A stretch of DNA of 7,421 nt from contig MVPZ01000194.1 in the NCBI GenBank assembly GCA_002067045.1, forward strand, positions 1 to 7,421, written 5' to 3'. Numbering within the stretch: the stretch's first letter is position 1; every line of letters starts with the position of its first letter. Positions 1 through 7,000 of the stretch are shown here, piece after piece. The stretch is from Methanomassiliicoccales archaeon PtaB.Bin134. Lineage in GTDB: Archaea; Thermoplasmatota; Thermoplasmata; Methanomassiliicoccales; UBA472. Position numbers and translations under genes: made by a program. The notes beneath the pieces are model-generated. The model searched no databases. It had not been told where the DNA came from and was given only the letters and a program-made list of their open reading frames with translations.

Positions 1-1
1 A

Positions 2-709
2 ACCCTGGCGGCGGCGCTGGTGCTCGGGAAGCGCATCACCCAGAGCAAGGGGCAGGCCGAGCAGCCCCACAACATTCCCCTGGTGGTACTGGGCGGGGCG
101 CTGCTCTGGATAGGCTGGTTCGGCTTCAATGGGGGCAGCGCCCTGGGGGCCAACGGGCTGGCGGCCAGCGCCTTGGTGATGACCCACATCTCGGCCGCAG
201 TGGCCGCCCTGATCTGGGGACTGATCAGCTGGTTCCATACCGGGAGGGTCAGCGTCCTGGGCCTGATCTCGGGGGGCGTGGCCGGCCTGGTGGCCATAAC
301 GCCGGCGGCCGGTTTCGTGAACGCCACCGGTGCCCTCTTCATCGGGGTGGGGGCGGCGGCGGTGTGCTACTGCGGCATACTGCTGCGCAAGAGGGCCGGG
401 TTCGATGACGCCTTGGACGTCTGGGGCGTGCACGGCCTGGGAGGGACCTTCGGGGCCATCGCCACCGGGCTGTTCGCCACCACCGCGGTGAACCCCGCGG
501 GCGCGGACGGGCTGCTGTACGGCGGAGGAGCGGACCTGCTGGTCGCGCAGGCGATATCCGTAGCGGTGGTGTGGGCCTTCGCCTTCGTGGTCACCGTGGT
601 CATACTGAAGGCGCTGTCGAAGGTCATGCCCCTGCGCATGAGCAGGGAGGAGGAGCGCATCGGTGCGGATATAATCCAGCACGGCGAGAGCGCCTATTAC
701 CTGAGGTGA
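2..709 (+). CDS. amt: Ammonium transporter Amt, C-terminal part (5' end outside window)
   Basis: Partial membrane channel for ammonium/ammonia uptake; 235 residues are visible and the reading frame is open to the left edge. The GTG at 20 is an internal valine codon, not a start. The fragment aligns by eye with the second half of E. coli AmtB: a PHN-I-P block near visible residue 22, the GWFGFN-GS helix near 37, an AGLVAITPAAG helix near 94, and DVWGVHGLGG near 139-148. The histidine of that last block (visible residue 144) matches the second pore histidine, H318 of AmtB. Several hydrophobic helices follow one another. The cytoplasmic tail carries the conserved E-x-x-GAD...HGE-x-AY signature just before the TGA stop. 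GlnK follows at once, the arrangement expected for a PII-regulated transporter. Family assignment is secure; substrate specificity is from family knowledge. Confidence 0.96.
   Translation, partial: TLAAALVLGKRITQSKGQAEQPHNIPLVVLGGALLWIGWFGFNGGSALGANGLAASALVMTHISAAVAALIWGLISWFHTGRVSVLGLISGGVAGLVAITPAAGFVNATGALFIGVGAAAVCYCGILLRKRAGFDDALDVWGVHGLGGTFGAIATGLFATTAVNPAGADGLLYGGGADLLVAQAISVAVVWAFAFVVTVVILKALSKVMPLRMSREEERIGADIIQHGESAYYLR
703..709 (+). promoter_or_regulatory. Ribosome binding site of glnK, overlapping the amt stop
   Basis: GAGGTGA is a strong match to the archaeal Shine-Dalgarno sequence and includes the TGA stop of amt (707-709). It sits five bases before the ATG at 715. This decides against the in-frame ATG at 709, which would lie inside the binding site. 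The overlap implies translational coupling of amt and glnK on one transcript. Confidence 0.75.
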
Positions 710-714
710 TGGGG

Positions 715-1053
715 ATGAAGAAGATCGAGGCGGTGATAAGGAGCGAGCGGTTGGATGCGGTGAAGTCCGGACTGGAGAAGGCTGGCATGAACGCCATGAC
801 CATCACCGACGTGATGGGCCGCGGGGAACAGAAGGGGCTGGAGTTCACGCATCGGGCCGGAAGGTATCGCGTGGAGTTCCTGCCCAAGGTCAAGATCGAG
901 CTGGTGCTGGCCGACGGGGACGTCGGCAAGGCCATAGAGGCGATCGTGACCTGCGCGAAGACCGGCGAGATCGGGGACGGCAAGATATTCGTGCTGCCGG
1001 TGGAGGAGGTGATAAGGATCAGGACCGGGGAATCCAGCAAGGGGAAGGGTTGA
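715..1053 (+). CDS. glnK: Nitrogen regulatory protein PII (GlnK/GlnB family)
   Basis: Small cytoplasmic trimeric signal protein that senses ATP/ADP and 2-oxoglutarate and blocks Amt channels. From the ATG at 715 it is 112 residues, the standard PII length, and begins MKKIEAVIR, the usual family start. Alignment by eye needs no gaps against E. coli GlnB: Q39, K58, the B-loop TGEIGDGKIF at 83-92, and R101/R103 of the C-terminal R-I-R-T-G-E signature are all present. In the T-loop, R47 (the arginine that enters the Amt pore in known complexes) and Y51 (the uridylylation site in enterobacteria) are kept, while Y46 is a histidine. Archaea generally lack the uridylyltransferase, so ligand-driven control of the adjacent Amt is more likely than modification. 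It is almost certainly co-transcribed with amt. The last six residues (SSKGKG) are a short basic tail. Confidence 0.96.
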   Translation: MKKIEAVIRSERLDAVKSGLEKAGMNAMTITDVMGRGEQKGLEFTHRAGRYRVEFLPKVKIELVLADGDVGKAIEAIVTCAKTGEIGDGKIFVLPVEEVIRIRTGESSKGKG

Positions 1054-1067
1054 GCACCCTCCTTCCC

Positions 1068-1075
1068 TATTTATC
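1068..1075 (+). promoter_or_regulatory. Probable archaeal TATA box for the alkD-like gene
   Basis: TATTTATC lies in a 44-base gap that is clearly AT-richer than its surroundings. Its centre is about 26 bases before the GTG at 1098, the spacing expected between an archaeal TATA box and the transcription start, so the mRNA would be leaderless or nearly so. No Shine-Dalgarno sequence precedes 1098, which fits. A run of five T at 1080-1084 could also help end the amt-glnK transcript. Called from spacing and composition only. Confidence 0.5.
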
Positions 1076-1097
1076 TTCATTTTTCCATCTACCATGC

Positions 1098-1784
1098 GTG
1101 ACGCCCGAGGAGGTGGTTCGCAGGTTGCGGGAGATGGGGGACGGTACGCGGCTTCCGGGCATGGCCAGGTACGGCATTGCCACCGATGACGCGCTGGGGG
1201 TGAGCCTTCCCCGGCTCAGGGGCCTGGCCAAGGAGGTCGGGCGGGACCACTCCTTGGCCCTGGCCCTCTGGGACACCGGAATACACGACGCCAGGATCCT
1301 GGCCAGCATGGTGGACGAGCCGGACAAGGTGAGCGAGGGGCAGATGGAGAGCTGGGTCTCGGACCTGCGCTCCTGGGACCTCTGCGACCAGTGCTGCAAC
1401 AACCTGTTCCGGCTCACGCCCCATGCCTGGTGCAAGGTGCGGGAATGGTGCTCCAGGGATGAGGAGTTCGTGCGCAGGGCGGGCTTCGTGCTCCTGGCCA
1501 CCTTGGCCGTGCACGACAGATCGTCCCCGGACCAGAGGTTCGCGGAAACGATGAGGCTGGCCTTGAAGCATGGCCGGGACGGGCGAAACTACGTCAAGAA
1601 GGCGGTGAGCTGGGCGCTGCGGCAGATAGGGAAGCGGAGCCTGGCCCTGAACGCCGAGGCCATCGCCGTGGCATTGGAGCTGGAGGCGGGCGACGATCCG
1701 GCCTCCAGATGGATAGCCGCCGACGTGCTCCGGGAGCTCAGGGGCGAGCAGGTCCGGAAAAGATTGATGAACCGGGAACGCTGA
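1098..1784 (+). CDS. AlkD-like DNA alkylation repair protein (HEAT-repeat fold)
   Basis: Predicted cytoplasmic member of the DNA alkylation repair family (PF08713/COG4912). These proteins wrap DNA with HEAT-like helical repeats, and the characterised AlkD removes N3- and N7-alkylated purines. From the GTG at 1098 it is 228 residues, normal for the family. Recognisable blocks are GMARYGI near 22, LWDTGIHDARILASMVD at 57-73, SWDLCDQ at 92-98, EEFVRRAGF at 122-130 and VKKAVSWALRQIGKR at 166-180, then RWIAADVLREL near 204-214. W93, D97, R126 or R127 and W172 are my candidates for the AlkD functional residues W109, D113, R148 and W187; the first pair has the right spacing, the others are tentative. 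A TTG at 1050 would add 16 residues, but they come from the promoter-like AT-rich gap, so GTG is preferred. The downstream hydrolase is probably in the same transcript. Family is secure; glycosylase activity is inferred. Confidence 0.92.
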   Translation: MTPEEVVRRLREMGDGTRLPGMARYGIATDDALGVSLPRLRGLAKEVGRDHSLALALWDTGIHDARILASMVDEPDKVSEGQMESWVSDLRSWDLCDQCCNNLFRLTPHAWCKVREWCSRDEEFVRRAGFVLLATLAVHDRSSPDQRFAETMRLALKHGRDGRNYVKKAVSWALRQIGKRSLALNAEAIAVALELEAGDDPASRWIAADVLRELRGEQVRKRLMNRER

Positions 1785-1794
1785 TGTGAAAGGC

Positions 1795-2472
1795 ATGTTG
1801 GAACTGGAATACCTGGGACATTCCGCGTTCGCCCTGCGCGACGGAGAGGCTGAGGTGCTGATAGACCCCTACCTCTCCGAGAACCCCAAGGCCCCGCCCT
1901 CGGCCAAGGAGGTCCGGCCGTCGCTGATACTGGTCAGCCACGCCCATGGGGACCACGTGGGGGACACGGTGGAGCTGTCCAATCGTTTCGATTGCCCGGT
2001 CCTGAGCACGTTCGAGGTGGGCAACGTGCTGGCGGAGATGGGGGCGAAGGTCATCCCCGGGCACATCGGGGGAGATTTCGAGTTCCCCTTCGGCAGGGTG
2101 AAGATGTTCCCGGCCGTCCATTCCTCGTCCTTCGACGATGTGCACGTGGTCGGGGCCCCCTGTTCCTTCCTGGTGACCATGGGCGGCCACAGCGTGTTCC
2201 ACGCCGGGGACACCGCCCTATTCGGGGATTTGGCCCTCATCGCCGAGGAGACTGTCGTCGAGGCCGCCCTGCTGCCGGTCGGCGGGGTCTACACCATGGG
2301 CATCAAGGACGCCGTTCGGGCGGCGCGCTTGCTGAGGGCCGTGAAGATGGTGCCCATGCACTACAACACCTGGGAACCGATAGCGGTGGACGAGGGGGAA
2401 ATGAGGGAGGCCGTACGAGAACAACCTTTCGAACTGGTGGTGCTCAGGCCCGGGGAACGGACCATGCTCTGA
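1795..2472 (+). CDS. UPF0173-type metal-dependent hydrolase (metallo-beta-lactamase fold)
   Basis: Cytoplasmic hydrolase of the metallo-beta-lactamase superfamily, 225 residues, close to the usual UPF0173 size. It begins MLELEYLGHSAF, typical of the family. Metal ligands are visible in order: the HAHGDH motif at 49-54 (H49, H51, D53, H54), H109 in PAVHSS, D139 in HAGDT, and H189 in VPMHYNTW near the C-terminus. The blocks HIGGDFEFPFGRVKM and LPVGGVYTMGIKDAVRA also match my memory of the Thermotoga TM1162 protein. The natural substrate of this family is not established. The start is uncertain: ATG 1795 gives the best alignment, while GTG 1786 would add three residues and lies one base after the alkD-like stop, and TTG 1798 is also possible. 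The 1-10 base gap points to co-transcription with the alkD-like gene. Confidence 0.93.
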   Translation: MLELEYLGHSAFALRDGEAEVLIDPYLSENPKAPPSAKEVRPSLILVSHAHGDHVGDTVELSNRFDCPVLSTFEVGNVLAEMGAKVIPGHIGGDFEFPFGRVKMFPAVHSSSFDDVHVVGAPCSFLVTMGGHSVFHAGDTALFGDLALIAEETVVEAALLPVGGVYTMGIKDAVRAARLLRAVKMVPMHYNTWEPIAVDEGEMREAVREQPFELVVLRPGERTML

Positions 2473-2481
2473 GGTGAAAGG

Positions 2482-2490
2482 TTTTTTATC
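2482..2490 (+). promoter_or_regulatory. T-rich element: possible promoter of the MscS gene and/or terminator
   Basis: TTTTTTATC is the only AT-rich run in the 27-base gap after the hydrolase gene. It ends in the same TTATC as the element before the alkD-like gene. Its 3' end is 25 bases before the ATG at 2515 and 10 bases before the ATG at 2500, so as a TATA box it would fit a nearly leaderless mRNA starting at the second ATG. The run of six T could equally be an archaeal oligo-T terminator for the upstream transcript. A GAGGTGA at 2471-2477 has no start codon at useful distance. Confidence 0.35.
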
Positions 2491-2499
2491 AAGGCGGTC

Positions 2500-4041
2500 A
2501 TGAAGGGAACTGCCATGCTCAGAGTGAAGGCGCTGATCCTGTTGCTGATCGCCGCGCTGGTCGCGGTCGCCCTCAGCCCTGCCGCCGCGGCCTCCCCCTC
2601 GGACGCCTCCATCATCCAGGTGGAGCAGGGGGCGGACCTTTGGGCGGGTGAGACGGCCTCCTTCAAATGGGTGGTCTACAACGACGGGGCCGACCGCATG
2701 CTGGTCATCCCCCGGATGATGACCTCCTTGCCGGAGCGTCTCTCCTACACGCTCGAGCCCACCTCCTGGGTGCTCGATCCCCATCAGGGATTCGAAGTGT
2801 ATCTCAACGTCAGCGCCAGGAACGATATGTATCCCGCCCTGGTCCAGGCCTCGGTGGTCTTCAACGTGACGGACATGGTCTCCACGGCCTCCGAGGAGTT
2901 CGCTTCGTCGGTGTCCCTGAACGTGCGCTCCATATACGCCTTCCAGGACCGCGAGAACAGGATCCTGGGGATATGGGACAACTTCCTGCCCGCGCCTCTG
3001 GACGGCAACCTTGGAGCGTTCGGGGTGAGCATACTGATCTGGCTGGTGGTGGCCTTCGTGGTGTTCGAGGTATTCGGACCCTCCTTGAGGCGCCTGACCG
3101 CGAGGTCGGCCACCAAGTGGGACGATATCATAATCGACGTGGTGAAGTGGCCCCTCTTCCTGCTGTTATTGGCCTATGGCACGGTCTCCTCCCTGGAGAT
3201 ACTGGAGCTGAACCCTGCGCTGGTGGCCGACCTGGAGCTGGCCTACCTGGTGGCCCTGGTGCTCATCGCCGCGCTGCTGGCCTACCGGATCCTGGTGAAG
3301 ATGGTCCTGTGTTGGGGCAAGGAGAGATGCGACGACCCGCGGTCCGGGAACGGGGATGTGATGGTCAATGGAGTGGAGCTCCTGGGCAAGGTGGTCATTC
3401 CCGTGGCCGCCGCCTTCATCATCGCCGGGATATTGGGAATGGACCTGGGAGGGGCCATACTGGGAGTGGGATTCCTGGGACTGATCGTCGGCTACGCCAC
3501 CAAGTCCACCCTTTCCAACCTTTTCTCCGGGCTGCAGCTGCTGGTCGATCGCCCCTTCAAGATCGGGGACCGGGTGCCCCTGGAGGACGGCCATACCGCC
3601 CAGGTCCTGTCGGTGGGTCTGCTGACCACCAAGCTGCTGGACCTGGACACCTCCGAGGAGGTGATCGTGCCCAACTCCCTGCTGGAGAGCCAGGTCATCA
3701 TCAACATGAACGCCCCGGACACCCGCTTCAAGGTGAGCGTGAAGGTCAGGGTGTCCGACCGCGAGGACCCCAAGAGGATAGAGGAGCTCATGATGGAGGC
3801 CTCCCGGCGCACCCCTCAGATACTGCAGGGCGGCAACGCCCCGGTGGTGCGGGTCTCCGAGGTCAAGGAGGGGAGGATGATGCTCACCATATTCCTGTGG
3901 GTGGATGATGTGGCCAACCGCCACATCGCCCGCACCGAGTACCGATCGAACCTCTACCAGGTATTGGGGGAGAATGGCGTGGAGATCGCCATCCCCCGCA
4001 CCCGGGTTTGGCTTAACCGGGAGCAGGTTCGAGGACCCTAG
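2500..4041 (+). CDS. MscS-family mechanosensitive ion channel with secreted N-terminal beta domain
   Basis: Predicted membrane channel that opens under tension to release solutes during osmotic downshock. As drawn it is 513 residues. Residues 1-31 form a signal peptide (hydrophobic stretch about 11-25, Ala-rich cleavage region near 28-32). Residues 33-165 are beta-rich and extracytoplasmic, with a W-A-G-E...W-V-V-Y-N-D-G pattern reminiscent of NEW3-type Ig-like domains. Five membrane segments follow at about 172-193, 216-235, 245-270, 292-313 and 316-345; the loops 194-215 and 271-290 carry charged residues as expected for cytoplasmic sides. The last segment is the MscS pore helix, matching E. 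coli TM3 through L-S-N and RPFKIGDRV (351-359). A cytoplasmic beta/alpha-beta part fills 357-507 (EEVIVPNSLL at 386-395, IAIPRTRVWL near the end). ATG 2515 may be the true start (five residues shorter) if the gene is leaderless. The gene ends in TAG, overlapping the stop of the convergent surface-protein gene. Confidence 0.92.
   Translation: MKGTAMLRVKALILLLIAALVAVALSPAAAASPSDASIIQVEQGADLWAGETASFKWVVYNDGADRMLVIPRMMTSLPERLSYTLEPTSWVLDPHQGFEVYLNVSARNDMYPALVQASVVFNVTDMVSTASEEFASSVSLNVRSIYAFQDRENRILGIWDNFLPAPLDGNLGAFGVSILIWLVVAFVVFEVFGPSLRRLTARSATKWDDIIIDVVKWPLFLLLLAYGTVSSLEILELNPALVADLELAYLVALVLIAALLAYRILVKMVLCWGKERCDDPRSGNGDVMVNGVELLGKVVIPVAAAFIIAGILGMDLGGAILGVGFLGLIVGYATKSTLSNLFSGLQLLVDRPFKIGDRVPLEDGHTAQVLSVGLLTTKLLDLDTSEEVIVPNSLLESQVIINMNAPDTRFKVSVKVRVSDREDPKRIEELMMEASRRTPQILQGGNAPVVRVSEVKEGRMMLTIFLWVDDVANRHIARTEYRSNLYQVLGENGVEIAIPRTRVWLNREQVRGP
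4038..4041. other. Overlapping convergent stop codons (CTAG)
   Basis: The palindrome CTAG gives TAG on both strands: 4039-4041 ends the channel gene on the plus strand and 4040-4038 ends the surface-protein gene on the minus strand. Both proteins have sensible C-termini here, so both stops are believable. There is no intergenic space, and any terminator must lie inside the opposing gene. Confidence 0.95.
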
Positions 4042-7000
4042 CCTTTCCTCCTCCACAGGATGTAGCCGACCGCCGCGGCCAGGGCGATCATCGCGATCAC
4101 GGCTATCGCCATCAGCATGCCGCTGTCCCCGCCCTCCCGGTTCTCGGGGCTCATGGTCCGGACCACGTCCTCCTCCTCCCCGGGCTCCAGCACGACCTCC
4201 ATGCTCAGGGACACATACCCCTCCTTGGTGGCGTTGAAGCTGTAGGCCCCGGGGGCCAGCGTGAACTGGAAGTCCCCGTTGGAGTCCGTGGTGGCGGTCT
4301 CGCCGTTGCTGCATTCCACCAGCACGCCGGGGATGGGGGCCCCCTGCTCGTCCTGGATGCGGCCCGTGAGCACCGCCATGCCGTTGGTGGTCGTGAAGTT
4401 GAAACCGTACTGCTCCATGGCGTTCCCGGCCAGGTCCCTGCCGTTCACCATCAGGTGGAAGACCGCGGCTGGCTCCAGGTCCTCGTTGACCTGTATGCTC
4501 AGCGTGGTGCCGTTCCAGACCATGCTCCCTTCCACCCCGGACACGTTGACGGTGGCGGTGTCCATGGCCTCAGAGAAGACAATGGTTATCAGGGGCCGCA
4601 GCGGGGCGCCATCATCGTTCGGCGAGCTCGATACCACGGTGGGCGGGGTGAGGTCGACGGAGAAGTGGCACTGGGCGGTGGCGTTGTTGCCCGCGGCGTC
4701 CCAGACCCTCACGCTGAAGGTGTGCCCGCCCTCGGCAAGTCCGGTCATGGCGTAGGTGGTGTTCATTCCCACGTTCACCCAGGGGCCGGAGTCCAAGCGA
4801 ACCTCGGACCCGACCACGGACGACTGGTTGTCATGGGCGGTCCAGGAGACCTCCAGAGAGGTGGAGTTCATCAGCGGCGAGGGGCACTGGACCTCGACCC
4901 ATGGGTCCCCGTTCACCGTGAACCCGACCGTGGCGGTGACCTGGTTTGATAGTAGATCGGTCGCCCGTACCGAGAAGGTGTGCCCTCCCTCGGCAAGCCC
5001 GGCCATGAGGTAGGTGGTGTTCATTCCCACGTTCACCCAGGGGCCGGAGTCCACGCTCACCTCGTACCTGGCGAGCCCACTCCCGTTGTCCCATCCCTGC
5101 CAGGAGGCCTGCACGTCCACCGACTCGAACGATTGGCCGGACGCCGGGGAAGTTATCGCCACCTCCGGAGGCGCGGAGACGTTGAAGGCGACCGAGGCGG
5201 TGATCTGATTGGACAGGGAGTCCATGGCCTTCACGGAGAAGGTGTGCCCGCCCTCGGAAAGTCCAGTCATGGCGTAGGTGGTGTTCATTCCCACGTTCAC
5301 CCAGGGGCCGGAGTCCACCCTCACCTCATAACCGCTTATGGACGAGTCGTTGTTCCAACCCTGCCATTCGGCCTGGACCTCCCCGGAGGGGAAGGTCTCG
5401 AGCGGGGATGGCGCGAGGATCACCAGGTCCAGGGCGACGGACACCTCGAAGCCCACGGAGTCCGTGGCCTGGTTGGTGCGGTTGTCCACCGCCATGACCT
5501 GAACGGTGTGGGCCCCTTCGGCCAGGTCTGTGACCTCGTAGGAGAGGGCCAGCCCCACGTTGATCCAGCCCGCGGAATCCACCCTTATCTGGTAGTGGTC
5601 CATGCCTGAATCGTTGTCCCCGCCCTCCCAGGTGACGGTGGTGCGCGTGGCCCCTATGACCTGACCCTGACCGGGGGATGTGATCCTCACATAGGGAGGT
5701 GTGGTCTCCGAGAGCCCCACCTCCTCGGACGGGGGCGCCCGACCATGATCGGTGCAGGCCACGATGCGGTAGGCCACGTCCGCCGCCCCTGCGGGGAACG
5801 TGTCCACGTATGTCGTAAGGTCCGTGGTGGCCAGAAGGGAGAAGCCGCTGCCGTTGACCGAGCGCTGCACCTCATAGCGCACCTCATCCCCATACAGCAC
5901 ATAGGCAGGAGGACTCCAGGCCAGGTGCACCGAGCCATTGACCGCCTGTATGGAGGGCGATGTGGCCCTGGCCACCGGTCCGGTCAATGGATACAGGTCG
6001 TCCCCGGCCGGCTTGTCGATAACGTACGGATCGTCCACGATGTCGTTCCCGTCGGCGTCGGGCGAGGTCCAATCCGTCCAGAGGTTGCCCAGGAGGTCGG
6101 TCTCGTGATACCAGACGTTAGAGGAGCTGGTATCAACGCACTGCGGGAGGTTGGGATCGTACGTGTCGGTGGTGAGCGCGTTATGATCGAACACGTTGAG
6201 GAAGAGATCGTTCCGGTTGGTGTTCGCCGCAAGATAGATGGCTTGCGCATAGTTGTAAGAGATCTCGTTGGAGACGAAACGGCAGTCGTTCACCCCGCTG
6301 TTCAGGTACACGCCAATCCCGCTGGGGTTGCCTGCGTAATCGCCCTCCGTGAAGTTGTTGGATCTGATCAGGTTGCCCTCCAGGGTGTTGTTGTCCACGT
6401 TCGCCATGTAGATGCCCGCGGACATCCCGGTGTTGCCGACCTTGATGTTGTGGGAGACCTCGTTCCCGGTGACCGTCGCCCAGGCGCAGTTCATCATGTA
6501 GAGGCCGTAGATACCGCTGTAATTGCTCGTCGGAGGGTTCAGGGCGCTGTTGCCAGTGATGATGTTGCCCGAGATGATGACCTCCGGAGAGGTCTGGACA
6601 ATCATCGCGTAGACGTAGGCCCATTTGCTGGCCAGAATGACGTTGTCGCGGACATCGTTGGCCTGCACCAAGGCGTCATGGCCATCGGCCAGGTGAATAC
6701 CGTACATGTAGGTGCGGGCGTAGCTGCTGTTCATCATGGCCAGGGCCTCGTTCCCGCGGACCTCGTTGTCCATGAGCACCGGCCTGGTGTCGGAGAGCGA
6801 ATGAACGCCGTATACGCGGGAGTTGGAGTTGGAGGCCAGGGCCATGTCTGTGTCCACGAGATAATTGTCGCGCACGATGTTGTCCGTGATCTGGATATCG
6901 GTGTTGGAGGTGCTGAATATCCCCTTGACCTCCACCCCGCTCCCGGACCCGTTCTCCCGGATGGAATAGGTGTCGTGGACCTCGTTCCCGCTGACCATCA

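Noticed and set aside
571..714. Extended N-terminus for GlnK beginning at 571 or at ATG 709
   Set aside because: The extension lies inside the amt coding sequence, and ATG 709 sits within the ribosome binding site. ATG 715 gives the canonical 112-residue PII.
1050..1097. TTG start at 1050 for the alkD-like gene
   Set aside because: The extra 16 residues come from an AT-rich promoter-like gap, match nothing typical of the family, and have no ribosome binding site.
1089..1796. 235-codon open frame antisense to the alkD-like gene
   Set aside because: It has no family signature and is His/Pro/Gly-rich; the sense strand gives a full-length known family.
2471..2477. GAGGTGA as ribosome binding site of the MscS gene
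   Set aside because: It is 22 bases before ATG 2500 and 37 before ATG 2515, too far to serve either, and no other start codon follows at proper distance.
2667..3908. 413-codon open frame on the plus strand in another frame of the MscS gene
   Set aside because: Its Gly/Pro/Arg-rich translation is typical of a shifted high-GC frame, while the channel frame shows membrane helices and conserved motifs.
3166..4314. 382-codon open frame on the minus strand opposite the MscS gene
   Set aside because: It is rich in Q, H, G and D with no recognisable domain, and it crosses the overlapping stops into the surface-protein gene in another frame. The plus-strand channel explains this DNA.
4716..5317. CRISPR-like or mobile-element reading of the regularly spaced repeats
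   Set aside because: The repeats are in frame inside one long coding sequence, are 258-264 bases apart, and encode matching strands of Ig-like domains, so they are internal protein repeats.
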